64,000 nt of DNA from contig MPNW01000012.1 of NCBI GenBank assembly GCA_011800805.1, positions 103,874-167,873 of the forward strand. Direction: 5' to 3'. A model generated the notes under the pieces. It was not told the DNA's origin. It saw only the letters and a list, made by a program, of their open reading frames with translations, and ran no database searches. Origin of the DNA: Hirudo medicinalis. Its lineage: Eukaryota > Annelida > Clitellata > Hirudinida > Hirudinidae. Below, in pieces: positions 1 through 19,400 of this stretch. Numbering within the stretch: the stretch's first letter is position 1; the number at the start of each line of letters is the position of its first letter. Position numbers and translations under genes: made by a program.

Positions 1-530
1 TTGTGAAGTTATATTAAGTTGATTCAAAGCAATTGAATAACAATTCGTAATATTTGGGGCACTTGTCCACTGTATTGCCTGCTATTGTTGTGAGATAACA
101 AATAAAAGTGAGGGTCTGTTCTTAGCTTTCCCTCTCTAGCCGCCAATTTAAGTCAATTTAGGTACATAACAATTGGCGACGAGGATTCTATCGAATTAAC
201 GTATTAGAAATGTCTGATAATCATGATCTGATCGAAGAAGTTCATTCAGTGCATGATTGCGAGGAATGAGAAATTGACGAAGAACGTCGACAAGAAGAAG
301 TAAAACCAACAACGTTCTAAGCAACAAAAGGAAGATATGTCGATGTTGACCAGGGAGGTTTGCAAACAGAAGGACAACTCCGATTTCGCAAAGTTTTGTC
401 AGAAAATAGGAAAATTCACGCACGATCCGAAGGTAAACAATTTCGAGACATGGTTCCAGAAATTTGAAGGCAGTGTTTCAAGCCACAATTCTCGCAGCGA
501 TAGTGAAGCTGTGCATCGGGTTTAAGACAC
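1..530 (+). mobile_element. Gypsy-like LTR retrotransposon remnant (end of 5' LTR, primer site, gag start)
   Basis: The first ~165 bases look like the 3' part of an LTR, with an AATAAA-type signal near 100. They are followed by ATTGGCGACGAGGAT at about 171-185, a form common at the primer-binding site of Ty3/Gypsy elements. A broken gag-like frame starts at ATG 210 and resumes at 337-525, where a WFQKFE motif resembles Gypsy gag. Stops and a frame change show it is dead. The LTR start lies outside the window, so family and length are inferred. Confidence 0.55.
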
Positions 531-714
531 AACTTGGCTTCGGCACAACTCAGCACCTGATTAAAATTTGAGAACCTTCTTTTGCTTCGTACTGCTCCTT
601 GAGTTTCGTCATGTCCTTTCTCGAGTCGATTTCAACAAGTTTGCATGACTTGAAGTTAACGAGTGCTTTGGACATCTCTGGTAATAGCCGAATCCAAGGC
701 ACTTATTTTATTTT

Positions 715-1545
715 ATTTTTTTTATTGAGCCGAACAAATAAATGTGCACATTAAATATCAATAGAAAAGTAAAATTCCACACATTCCACATATGTCTGAG
801 CTATCTGTGATGTAGCAATATCCTTTACCTTTGGTAATAGCGCCCTTTTTATCCCTTACGGTAAATTCCACTTCTAGTTCTCCATAAACTTGAAGTTTGG
901 ACACATTTGTAGTCCTCAAGACAACGTCTGTCGGCTTCAGTTTTAGCGACCCAATTTTCGCACAACTTCCACAGCGTAATTGGCATGCCTAAGTGAAACG
1001 TTGGCACCAGCATCCAGGAGAAATTTGAAAGATTTCCACTTGATCGAAATCGACAGGTGTGGTTGTGAGCCATCATTCACTGCATTGATCTCTTTCCTGG
1101 GAAATTCTTCTCTCCTTGAACTGAGGACACTTTAGAGAATTGAGAAATTCAGTTTGGCTTCTCGTATTTGTTGCAGTGGAAGAAATCTTTTAGTTTGATT
1201 GTCTCGATTGTTATTTAACCTCTTTCAGTTGTCGCCTTGAGTCCTTTTCCAGATTTCAATTGGAAATAAGTGGAGGCTCCATTAAAGTCCACGTTTTATA
1301 TTCTCGAGCTCTTTCTTCAAGTTCTTCTTGACCAATGCTATCCTTTCTTCATGTTCTTCATGCGACAGTTCTATTCTTTTGAAGAGGTCTGGTTTCTGTT
1401 CGGACCTGTTACAATCTTGTATCTTCTCCATCATCGCCATCTGTCTGGCTTCATTTCGTTCTTGAGCTTTTTCGTCACGCTCGAAGTACATTTTCATCAT
1501 CTTTATTAGTGGCGAATTTTCAATATCCGTCATCCTCGTCGTCAA
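715..1545 (-). mobile_element. Gypsy-like gag/protease fragment, opposite orientation
   Basis: On the minus strand, 1545-1282 encodes an 87-residue charged helical segment resembling the start of a Gypsy gag. Further downstream, around 1050-780, a frame with one shift reads as a retropepsin region: an LDAGANVS active-site-like motif (D-A-G in place of D-T-G) and then a beta-rich segment. No intact polyprotein remains. It faces the 1-530 fragment, so they are either two insertions or one rearranged element. Confidence 0.5.
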
Positions 1546-2842
1546 TGCTATATCCCTAATTCACACTAACTGACCACATACAAGAGACTAAGCGTAGGAG
1601 TAAGCAGGGTTGTGTCCCCTTGCCATGGCACTGCTTACTTAACGAAACATTGTTTAACCTTGCCAACAAAAGAAGTTGAGTGAATACTTAAATCAGGTTC
1701 CACTACAACTATGGTGATTGGGTGGGGGTCCTCCTCTCGCTTGGAAGACTTAATTGGATATTATTTCGAGATTTTTCAAAAGATTCTTCCGTAGCACTTG
1801 TTCCAGCAAATTTTTGAATAACTGTTTTAACGGACAACTTGTATAATCCACTTCCTTTCTGACGAGTTCCGATAAGACATTTGTTCTTATTGACTGTTAA
1901 GCTACACCTCGAGGAACTGGAAGCGAACCAACTGTTTTCATTTCTATCTTAAGCTGCAATCACTGAGAACAGATTCTTTTTAATCTTTGGCATACCCCAT
2001 CATTCAAATCAATCATCCGGATTTCCTTGTTCACCTTGCATTTAGTTTCACCTTGCCTTTTCCTAGAGCCGCAAATAGCCGAAATGAATAGAATCAATCT
2101 AACATTTGGGTATAAAGCGTTGTCTGCCCAATATATAGAATCTACAAAATTTGAGATTGTTCTCCCAACCTTTGTCTTCGTCCCATTTTACCCATCATCG
2201 CTCATACTCTGATTGTAAGCCATGTATTGATGGCAGGTCTGGAAAAGCATCTGCAATCATCCTTAGCTGATCACTGGACATTGCCTCAGGATTCTTCAGC
2301 ATGACAAATGGCATTTCGAGATCAACGGTTGGTATCGGCGGGGTTAGGTTAGTAGAGAAAGTAGCCTTGAACACTTACTCAGTACTTCATTTGCAAACGT
2401 ATTGGAGACCGGCAAACAACACAAAATGAACTTAAAGAAGCTCTAGGTTAACGCAATTTCATCGTAAACTGTGTTTAAAAATGTCTTCCATGAAAATGGA
2501 AATAAATTTTAATTCCACGATTTAAACGAATTAAACAATGAAACTTTCACTTAAAACTTTAAAATGGTGAATTTTATTACAACAAAGCACCTATTTTGAA
2601 GCCAAAAGGTTTTCCATGCCTCACAATGCGCATAATCTTAATTAAATTAAGCTCTAAATCTAAATTAAGCAATAAATCAAACAATATATTTATAAAAAAG
2701 TCTTTGATCTGAAATAAATAGATTCTTCGCAATTAAGATTCTAATAGTTTTGAATTTAATTAAATCAATTTTCTTTTATTTTGTGACAACAATTATTTCC
2801 AAAATTAAAAGATCTTTAGAAATAAGATATAAAATGCGAAAC
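1546..2842. other. Gene-poor stretch, probably old repeat DNA
   Basis: No exon with matching splice sites and phases was found. A minus-strand reading between about 2345 and 2090 is weakly protein-like, with a stop, and may be a decayed transposase or retroelement piece; it is not assigned. The RCK exons that should follow the KCNT pore exon on the minus strand were not seen here. Confidence 0.3.
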
Positions 2843-8762
<5,920 letters not shown>

Positions 8763-9615
8763 TCAACGAGTCGAGATTCCCGGTTTGTTCTCATTAATTC
8801 AGAGCCAGCCGAATCGACTCGACAAAGTTATCCTCCCCGTTCGAGAGATGAAATGTTGCCTGGATTGCAAGGCTCTTCCATGCGGAGTCGGTGAGTTCCG
8901 GGGAGCTATAAGCTCGAGTGAGTGTGTGTGTGTTCGAGTCTCCATCGGTGTTTTCCAACACTTCATGCACTCAAGACCAGCTCACCTCCACTCCAGATGA
9001 ATGCAAACATTAAATTATATACAATCCATCGTGTGGCTTCACGCAGGTTCATTCATTAGGATCAATTCAAGAGGTCATTAAGAGATGTCAGGCAAGCACA
9101 TTTAAAAATGTCGACAAACATTTTCTGCGCACATGTGTCCTAATCTCGCCACCCGAAAGTGATGTTCGCATGTGACACGATCATCTGGTTTCATTAGTTT
9201 TATTAGCAGGACGTTCAAACTCGTTGAAAACATTTATTTCCAAAAAATATCATCGCCTTGATTTCTAACGTGGTTGAACAATACAATTATTTCTTGTAAA
9301 ATAGATTTAAATTTTGCAAAACGATATGAAAAAATATTGTAAAAACGCGCGAATTTGAAGCAGACATTAAAAAAGAAGTCATAAACAACGAGATCACAGC
9401 AGAGAACAAATGCAATGTGAATGAGAAGGATTAAAAATCTTCAAAGTAAACAAACTCCTACTGCAAATGAGTAAAATCTGCCTTTGTGGTCATCGGAGTG
9501 TCAGTTTCAAGCGACATGTTTGCAGCCCGATCGGCAACGAGCGCAGATGAAAAGATCTCAAGTCGTCGATACAAACAAAGATCCAAGAGTCAAATGAGAC
9601 ACCAAGATGGAGTCA
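8763..9615. other. Intergenic: KCNT upstream region and CLC 3' flank
   Basis: No exon or repeat was recognised. It should hold the KCNT promoter (minus strand) and the CLC 3' UTR. A TG-rich tract at 8919-8935 is unremarkable. Confidence 0.4.
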
Positions 9616-12600
9616 TCAGTCATCCAAGAGCAGCAGGAACTCATCCCTCGCGTTGCCATTGACGACGGTGGACATCACGTGATCGGTCAGTCTCTCTTCC
9701 ATGTTGTGACTCATGAGGTCCTTCCTTGTTATGACGCCGATGACGTGGTTTGTCTCGTCAACCACGGTCACGTGACGCAGTCCAAGACTTCTGAAGATGA
9801 TGTAGGTCCTCTCCAGTGAGAATTTCCCAGGCACACTGATTGCTGATTGGTTCACGTAAGGCTCCTGTGGGTGGAGAAAATCACTAATTAACATATTTTA
9901 ACTTTTGAAAAGCTGTGCCATTTCAATTAGTAATTAAAACACTTGATGAATAATTGTAAAAAAATAAACCTAGGATGTTCTTAATGATTGTTTCAATGAA
10001 ATACAAAATATTCAATTCATCGTGAGAAGCAGAGCGACGAAGAGAAAGAAGGAATAAAGAAATGATAATAAATGCTTAATTATTAAGGCTCATTAATTAG
10101 CACTCACGAGGTCCACGTACAAATCTTTGAACTCCTCGTTCTGTGCATAGCTGATCAACATTTCCTCAACCGTGCGAGGATTTTCGAGTTTGTCGAGGGT
10201 GAGCTGAATGGACGACGAGCCAATAGTAGCACTTAAAAATTATAATACGCCACTAGCAACAAATCAGACCAACTGCCAAGTAATTGATGATAGGGGAGGG
10301 AGTCAAGTCGTCGACGGCTCTGAAGGCATCGACGTTTTTTAAGATGACGGTGAGTTGCAGCCTGTTGATGAAGCCAAAGAAGACCTCGTCTTTCCGATCT
10401 TTCGAGGAGTTCTTCACCACGGGGTAGCCGCCGTGGAAGGTGCTCAGCAGAAGTTCCGAGAGGCGAGCCACGTTCTCCCTCGCTCGAACGACCGTCGGAG
10501 GGCGAGCCATGATGTTCTTGGCACTGTACAACTCCAAGTTCATTCTGAGTGTCGGCAGAAATGGAAATGTTTTAAAATATGTCGATAGAAGATATTTGCA
10601 CGCAATTATAACGAGCACTTATGATTGCCGAGATGCTGATGTACTCCAAACACCTGTGAATCTCTTCGTTAACAGTCGAACATCAAAACGACTTAACATA
10701 TATATATGAAGGCATGATAAATAATAAGATTTCATAATACAATACAACAATATAATATTGCTACAACATAGGCAAACTTTGATGAATAATAAGGTCATGT
10801 AATACAATACGATGTAATAAAAAAAATAATAACAACAATAACAAGAATAATAATAATAATTCTTGAAAGCCCTCACTTTTTGCCTCCCACAACTACAACA
10901 GGCTCAGGGTGGAGATAAGGGATGCACTTGTGTTCCAGGAGGGCGTGATAATACGGGTGAGTGAAAAAGTCACCAACCCACTTTGCCACCATTATGGCTG
11001 CCATGATCGGGAGCAGGAACTGCACGTCGTTCGTCAGTTCTATCTGTTAAAATGAGCATTTAATCAATAATTATTTAGAATGTAATCATCTAATCAATGA
11101 AATGTGACTCCACTCTAAATTAAGTTTTCAACTAAAAGTTGTTAAATATTAAAATTAAGTAATTTATTGAGTAATAAAACACTTATCGTGGCACACCATT
11201 ATGACGGCCAATGACATCGTGAGCCTCGACACTCCGCCAAAGAAGCTCGCAGCTCCGACCAATGCGAACGCACCGGGATCCATCCAGGACCAATAAGATC
11301 CTTCGAGCGAATGGATGCCGAACAAGGAAACCATCGCCATGCCGACCAATCTTCCGTACAAGCCGCCGATGAACCTGAGAAGTCAAAGTTGCCGGTTAAT
11401 TGAATGCAGTTTCCGACATTATTGCGATATTAATGACAACAAATAGGTCATCTCAAGACATTAAATACATATTCAATAGAACATTATTTCATTATTTTGC
11501 ATTTAAAGTGACATAATCATAAAAGAGGGATGCTAACAACATCGGAACCAAAACTCCACTGGCCACAAAAGTGCCAGAAGCCCAAGCTGCAAGGAAGAAG
11601 TAAATGAACAGGACGATAAGGAGGGGGACGTAACCCAACTGGAGGTGAGTGTTTCTCGAAAACAAGTGGTGGATGGCCTTCTCTGTCGATCCGAACATCA
11701 GCGTCGCCACTTGAGGACAATGACAAAGTAAACAGTAACACTAAGCAGTAGTTACATCAGGTATGCAATCATGGCTAATACAATGTATTGTTGTTATAAA
11801 CAGTGATCCAACAATTAAAACTGATTTCAATTTAAGGTCTAATTTTGTCGGTGATACCACCCGCTTGCTTGTGGTTAATTATTAAACCACGGATGTGTCA
11901 ATATTCATATCGATGACGTCGTTGATGCTCATACCTCACTTTCAATAAGAGCTGATCCTTTGAAAGAACTTATTGAAAACAAACCAAATGACCAAAGAAT
12001 GGTTTTTAAGAAACACAATAAACACTTGCGTTCGTTATAGGTTCGATTGGTCCAAACGTACGAATCTTGGGGGACGTCGACACCGAGGGGACACGTGTAC
12101 CTGGACACGAGTTCGTCGGTGTGCAGAGGATTTACCTTGTCCTTCAAGCAGTTGGAGCTGAAAAGACAAAGATGTTAGGTTCTCCATCTCATTTCTAAAT
12201 TAAAATGTCACCTTTATCAATTAAATGCTATTAATCTAATTGGAATTAAAGTCAGCCTTGCAATTTGATGTGTTTTATGCCTCAATGTTGGCCACTTACG
12301 ATACGAATTATTTAAATTAGTGAATCAAATGACAAATAAATCCAACCTGACGTTGGTTGAATTTGAATGGATGCATGTGTAAGGACTGCATGGAAATAAG
12401 GTGGGCAGGAACACAGCTATGGCAGACACAATGATCTGATGATGCAAACAACAACAACAAAACATACAAACTATATCGAATTTATAACAAAACTGACATC
12501 TTATTAAAAATATTATTTACTAAATAATATATACTAAAAGTAATTATTACATTTATAAAATCCTTAGTATGTCTTATCATGAGAGTTATTATTGACAAAA

Positions 12601-15078
12601 GTTAGTTGATATTATCATTAGGATGCTTAGATAGTCATAATACAAACGCCAAAAACATAATACAACACCCACTACGATGATGACCGGTTCCCACAATTTA
12701 AAGAGACTTCTGAGGCACTGCCTCCTCAAGCTTGCCAGAATTCTTCTCCTCAGTCTGAGTAACTTAAGAGTGACAAAAACAAACAGAGCACCCAGGAGTC
12801 CGCCGATCACGCCGAGGATCGCAGCGGGTATGAAAGTCAGGATGTTTATCGGAAGACCATTTTGGACCTGAGCGAATATCCATTTTATCATCTTAGAGCA
12901 GTATTTTAATTTGACTTCACACTAGCAATAGCAAATAAAAGTCATAATTTAACTACTAAAATGAGATTTTAAATAAGTATCCTCATCATGAAAGTCAAAA
13001 GTTTCTTAGGAAACAAACAGAACCTGAAACAGAATGTATTCTTCGGCCTTGAACTTGCCAAACGAACCCTCGAATTTGAAGCCTTTGAATGAAGAGTTGA
13101 AAAGATCAGTTGTAACTGATGAAATCATGGCACAGAAAAATATCTGCCAAGTCAGCTTCATGTTCCAAAAGGAAGACACTTCCTCCATCGAGAACAAAAC
13201 TCCGCCCACTGGAGCCCCAAAGGCAGACGCCACTCCTGCTGCAGCACCAGCACTTATGAAATTTCTCCTGAGGGCGATCAATAATCGTAAAAAACAGTTT
13301 GAATTTCTTGTTTAAATATTTTACAATTAAATTTCTTATTTCAACTTCAATCTCTTCACCTGTCCTCAAAGTTCCTGAACCTCTCAAAGCAGGGAAGCTT
13401 AAACTTCATCGTGTCAGACTTGAACTGGCTCAATCCAGCCCCTACAAGACTCCTACAATTTAAAATGTCAAAACAGTCCTTTATAAAGTACAGTAAGATG
13501 AAGCAGCAAAAAGATTTTGAAAGGAACGATCGGGAAGAGCGCCACCGACCCCATGTGGATCATGGGACCCTCCGGACCGACGGGCAGTCCGGAGGACACC
13601 GCCAGCACGCAAGAACAGAACTTGATGACGAGGGTCTTTATGTTGAAGATGTGTCTGACGACAGTGCCATTTAGGAAGCCCATCAGTCGGGAATTCCAGA
13701 AGAAGCAGCTTGAGGTCGAAAAATCTGTAATGTAGACAAATTATGCAAATTGCACTGGCATGAGGGTCAACACAATATAGCCATAATAGGAGGTTAATAT
13801 CCATCATCTGTAATCCAGATAATAATGCCATTCACTGTATTTATTATAATCAATTGACGGAATTATGTTGTAGTAATTTAATGCAGTAAAATATATTACA
13901 AATAATTAGATAATAATTATAAAGTAAAATATATTACAAATAATTAGATAATAATTATAAAGTAAAATATATTACAAATAATTAGATAATAATTATATAG
14001 TAAAATATATTACAAATAATTAGATAATAATTATATAGTAAAATATATTACAAATAATTAGATAATAATTATATAGTAAAATATATTGCAAATAAATATA
14101 CTAATAAAACAATTTGTTCCTAATAAGTTCGACATGTCAACAAACCACTACAAGGGCTGCACTGAAAAACACCAACAGGGAACTGAACCCTGCAATCCAC
14201 GACCACACGACGAACTTGTTCCCTCCCTGCACATTTCAAATCGTTTAACGTTAACAATTTCACAATTTACCGACCACTAAACAGACTGCTTGTACTTTCA
14301 AATGAGAACCAAGTATTACGCTCACTAAATATGCATTCGTGCAATTGCAATACATTTCTAAATAACCAAATTCTTTTAGAAAAATAACCACAATAAGGGA
14401 TTTGCAAGAATGCAAAGTCAGCCATTTGCAACCTGGTTTAACAATAAATCCATGGAAGTGGTCCAAATGTGCTGATTTACATAAAATGAATTGTTTCTTG
14501 CCACAAGATGTTTCAAAATCAAATGCTTCTGTATTGTGAAACTCACATCAAGGTATTTAGATGCCTGATCCCACTTGAACTTGGAAATAAGGTCCATCAG
14601 TTGGTGGAGGAAAAACCCGATGAAGCCGACGGTCATTCCGATCAGACCCATCATCACCCACCTGAGGATATCGTGGCTGGAAAAATAAATAATTAATTAA
14701 TTACTTTAATATTCAGTTGGACTGAATGGTTAATTTCTGGTTAATGGTTATATAAGATCACAAAGTGATAATATTGTTGTCCATCTATGATGCCAATGTT
14801 AAAATTTTATATTTCTCGATTCTTAAATTTATAAGTACAAATCATAAACAAATAAAAAGAAAAATTAATTTGCATAATGCACTTTTAACAATGTTGACAT
14901 CATTAAAGCTAAATATGTAAGGTTAAAAGTGAAATTACTGTGGAGGATTTTTCCTAATCCATTCCTTGTAAGCTTCACTGTGGAATGGCAGATACTCGAG
15001 ACTTTCATAAGCTCCAAGCATTTTCCTTTCCTGCTGAGTATATTTGTGAGTTGTCCTTGCACTGCCAAATTCTCTTCC
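9616..15078 (-). CDS. CLC-6/7-like (CLC-C type) chloride channel/transporter, one-base frameshift
   Basis: A membrane Cl- channel or Cl-/H+ exchanger, probably of endolysosomal membranes by family. Fifteen exons: 15078-14939, 14676-14547, 14226-14152, 13724-13550, 13452-13360, 13267-13024, 12867-12676, 12435-12347, 12157-12030, 11709-11538, 11374-11197, 11043-10877, 10544-10274, 10203-10108, 9864-9616. Visible motifs: AYESLEYLP at the N-terminus, [13 protein letters not shown] helix, GIP signature, [10 protein letters not shown] with the gating Glu, [23 protein letters not shown], and two CBS domains (exons 10544-10274 and 9864-9616, with GLRHVTVVD and ITRKDL). Phases agree everywhere except exon 13724-13550. 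That exon is one base short, which puts a stop just after GIP. One intron (after 12030) uses a GC donor. The extreme 5' coding end was not found. Stop codon is at 9616-9618. Confidence 0.92.
13887..14097. repeat. 38-bp AT-rich tandem repeat, about 5.5 copies
   Basis: The unit begins TAAAATATATTACAAATAAT and is nearly identical in every copy, suggesting recent expansion. It lies in the CLC intron between exons 14226-14152 and 13724-13550. Confidence 0.9.
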
Positions 15079-15120
15079 CTGGTGTTTCAATTGTTGATTA
15101 GATTATATATTTAAATTTAC

Positions 15121-15697
15121 AATAGATTCCATAAATATTTTCGATTGCCTTGGCGCAGCATCCAAAGTCATCATCAGTAGGACAAACGACGTCTGCATCG
15201 AGATTAAAAGTCTTGTCCACACGAGAGCCATAGCGTGTCATCTTAAAAAAATGAGTATGACAGTTTTCGTCATCCAATAACTCGATCATTTTGGCGCGGA
15301 TCTTCTGGAAAAGTTAATATTTACAGTCGTGTAAAAAGACGTCTTCCAAAAGAATTTAAATGACTGAACTCTTAAACAAATTTCGAAATCCACAAAAATT
15401 CAAAATGTTGTTTGCAATGTGGCCAAATATAATCTCATAAACACATGACTAATGAGATTATCAAAGTTTGGTGATCTCCTAGCTGACTTAAGCTTTGAAA
15501 GAAGTAAATTTTATCTATTCCTTCTTAGCAAATAAGCGCAACTTTCACTCAATGTTACTTTGATATGCAAGAAAAGAAAACATTTATCAACACAAAACGA
15601 AACAATAAAGAGCACCCACTCCCGAGATTAGAGTCGCCGGTAAGATTTGGTTTGTTCCAGCTGATCGCTTCCAAATATACTTTCGAAGTAGGGCATT
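15121..15697 (-). other. Two candidate coding exons of unknown protein
   Basis: The minus strand offers 15697-15620 (26 codons) and 15304-15121 (61 codons plus 1 base). Each has plausible AG/GT borders, the second after a good pyrimidine tract, and they join in phase. The protein is Cys-containing, with DDENCHTHFF and DDDFGCCAKAI motifs. It was not recognised. A 42-bp gap separates it from the first CLC exon, but the phase does not fit CLC. It may be a separate small gene or an alternative CLC 5' end. Confidence 0.35.
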
Positions 15698-16427
15698 CTA
15701 CCATGTAAATTAATTACAGTATTAGTCATTTACTCTGTGATATAAAACAATTTCATTTTAAAGTAATACAATTAAATATATTAATAATTAAACTTAAAAA
15801 AAAACAATGTAAAACTATAAATCAAAAGAAAGCAACTATAAGTGCATTTAGAAAATTATTTTACAATACCAAAGTCTTTAAAAAACCAGAAAAGTCTACT
15901 GCTTATTCCAGGATGTGTTGTTGTGATCTCCTTAAACCAAACATCGACTTGCTCCGAGAGTCTCGGTGTTATCGGGGCGCTCAAAAACATTTTCGCGGAT
16001 TTTTGGAATAATATGTTTGATTCAGTATTGTGTTATGGTATTTGCTGAATGATTTTTAAAATCACTGGATTTTACTTTTTCCAGGTTTTAACTATTTGCC
16101 GACAAAAAAGTGGTTTTTCCAAATATTTTTTAAACACGATATGGTAGAAACTACAAATTCAGATGTGGACTATCTTATATCAACAAAATTGGCTTTTTTA
16201 TCAGGTTGGTCAACCAAAAGATGTAAATTGTCCCAATGAAAGTTATATAATCAAAAAAAAAGTGTTGGCTGATGTTTAGTTGTTCATGTGATTGGTTTAG
16301 AGGTGCAAGTGTTACAGTTATTATTAGTGAAAAATTTATTAAAAAATTATTAATATATGATCATTAGTATGCTGTTATTAATAATGTTACCATAACAAAT
16401 GTTTAATGCCTGATTGCTTGCTGAAAG
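15698..16427. other. Unassigned DNA between CLC and RhoGEF genes
   Basis: This should hold the 5' exons and promoter of the RhoGEF gene, since its first identified exon starts mid-codon. No convincing exon was seen. The small ORF at 15842-16048 has no recognisable similarity. Confidence 0.3.
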
Positions 16428-19400
16428 GTGGCAAAACATCATCTGGCAGCTTCATCATTTCTGTAACTGACAGTGAAGAACCTACAAATGAAAACTTCTC
16501 AAAGATATTGAAATTTTTATTTGACACTATTGTGTTAGTAATTAATCTAGAATTGATAAAATATTTTGAGTTTGACTGACCTTAAGAACTGGTAATCTAT
16601 TATTTTCTAATTACTTAAATAATGCTTTAATGATTTTAGCTTTATTTAATAGGAATCTAAGTTAGACATTTTAATTATGGTTACACTGATGATAATGATG
16701 GCATAGTTTTCATCGACAATGTTGAAATTGATGCATTTACAGAGATCTGGATAGAAGTGCAAGATTTGTTTTGGTGGTCGACCGAAGAAAAAGCAAATGG
16801 CCGAACATAAAGCCATTCCTGAACTTTGTTCAAGTTTGCACTTATTAAGCTAATTTCCACATTTATAGCAATTAATTAGTTATTATTGTTGCGACAGGAG
16901 ACCTTCCCAGATTCGACGAGAATCGAAAGGATTTTCCTGTTGCAGCCTACAGGGATGTTCTCAAGTCTCTTCAAACTGGTTTCAGTGAACTTTGGGGATG
17001 CAAAGGTTAGAAGAATCCTCGTCTTAATTACAATTAACTGAGTGCTTAAAGTGCTTAACTTGAACTCACAGTCTTCTCACAGTGTTTAATTCATCGTGAT
17101 GCATGCTTAGCAACATCATTGTTTCAAAATGAATTTGTTGTCTAATTTTTACAATTATTTCATTATTAGAGGTTTCAACAGAAAACAATTAATTAATTAA
17201 GCAAATACTTCATTAAATTAAGTTATTTTATATTGCCACAATTGTTGGTAATTGCTGATAATTTGAAAAAATGTGTGTTTTTAAGTAAAACATGTGATGC
17301 TGTTATCATTATAATTCAGACAATTACTTGAAATGAATACATTGCTACTCATTTGATGTTTATTATTTGATGATATTCATGACTCTATTTATTTTAAGAA
17401 TGTATTTGTAATTGTACTAACATTTAACACAGTGCTATCAACGACATTTACATCGATTCTCACAGGTCGAATTCCTGAGCTCAATATCCGACCTCCACAA
17501 GAAGTTGGACAAATCTCAACTGACGCTGGAGTTTGAAGGACTCTTGGATTTCGTGGCTTCGGATTGGTTGAACGACAAGCAGGTGAGCTCGTGATTGTTG
17601 CTTGTTTCGAACGTGACTTCACTCTGCTTCTTAAAATGTGTTCACAAGAAACACATTTGCTGCTCAACGCCATTGATTTGCATCAAAGTCTATAATTTTT
17701 TATGATAAGTAGTCTTATGTGGCAGAGGAATGTAGATATTTTGTTTATTTATTTTGGAAAATATTTAAAAATTGATTGTTCATTGCAATATATTTAATTG
17801 CATGTTAATGTAATTTAATTGTGTTTCATTCTCCTGCAACAGGCAGTGGATGAGATTTCTGCGTACATCACCAAGATGAAACTCACCCTCGAAGAGTTGA
17901 TCTCGAGGACCCACGACATGATGACGTCCTCGGACGAGGTCGCTCTCATGTCGCTTTCGGAGGTCGACGAAATGCGGAAAGCCGAAGTCGAGACATTCCA
18001 ACGTTTACTTAATAAATTGGCTTGTTGTCAGTCCAATGTCAAGGCTCACATTGCCTCTATGACATCATCACTGCCAATGAAATATATTCACATCAAACGA
18101 TTGGAGAGGCAAGATGATGATGACGATGATTATTATTATTAATGTCTCTGTTATTATCATTGGTGTTGTTATCCATGCTATCATCATCATCATCGCTATT
18201 ATTGTTAATGTTTTTGATGTCATGATTTTCAACACTACCATCTTTTGTACTTAATGAACAAGTACAACCCTTAAATGTTGAAGGTTGCAACCATTCCTGG
18301 ACAGCTTAAAATCAAACTGTCAAAACCACTGCAACAAATTTGAAACCTTCATGGATAAAGTTTCCAGGTTGAAAAGGTTGAGCGAGCAAATGGAACAGGT
18401 GTTGTTGATTAAATTTATTTATTTATTTATTTATTTATTCTATGTTGTAAATTGAAAATGTATTTGTGCTAAATTATTTAATTTTTAAAAATTGATGGGC
18501 AACTAATTTATTGAAAGAAAACTCATTGCAGGTGTTGATGAAGGCTCAAAGTCATCTGGAGGGCATCCGTTCGGTCAAGGTGATCGGTTGTACGAGCCTG
18601 GACGAGGTACAAGTTGGCATGAATTCTCTGAGGAACTTTGAGTATCTTTTGAAGGTGGTTACGAAGTTCTCATGATATGATCGTCTCTTTTGAAGGGCTT
18701 TAATTATTAACTGTCTTTGTCGTTTCAATCAAGTGTTGCTTGATTAATTGCTTGTGTACAAGCGTGGATGTTTTTCAGTCCTTGAAACAAGAAAATGGCA
18801 CCGTGTTGTCGGAGGTCGAGAAATTCACGGAAATGTCACCTTCTGCTTCTTCCGACGCACCTCTGGTGAACGGGGAGGAATTCTCGACGTCTGCGACCAC
18901 TATCGAGAGCAGCGTCGACGGAGAAGTGGTCATTTCCTCGGAGAGAGAAGTCATCCGACGACTGACCTCGAAAATCTCCGAGCAGACGACCGGGTCCGTT
19001 GCGGTGATTGCAGACATCGAGGGGAGTCTTCAGTTTGCATTCCAACAGCTCCATAAAACTCAGGATGCCATCTCAGCAATGGACAAGGTCTGTCAGAAAG
19101 TCTGGCTGTCAGAAAGTTTATTCCTCGTGTTTGTTGTCGTAGAGCTTGATACATTTAATGCTTGTTTTCACTTATTTCTAACATTTCACGTCGTGACATT
19201 TTGTTGTTCTGCTTGCATTTGCAACATTGTTTGTTTACTTTATCATTTTGCATAACAATCAGTTACTGTTTGCGAGGCTGGTAGTTGGACTAATAATGTT
19301 TGATTATGTTTCCTGCTTGTTGAAACCATAACATCATCATCATCATCATCCTGTCGGTCAGAGGAGCTGATTTGAGAGCGGTTGAACTTACATTGCACGT

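Noticed and set aside
9607..9819. Plus-strand 70-codon ORF
   Set aside because: Shadow of the CLC second CBS exon.
13034..13674. Plus-strand ORFs opposite CLC exons
   Set aside because: Shadows of minus-strand coding exons.
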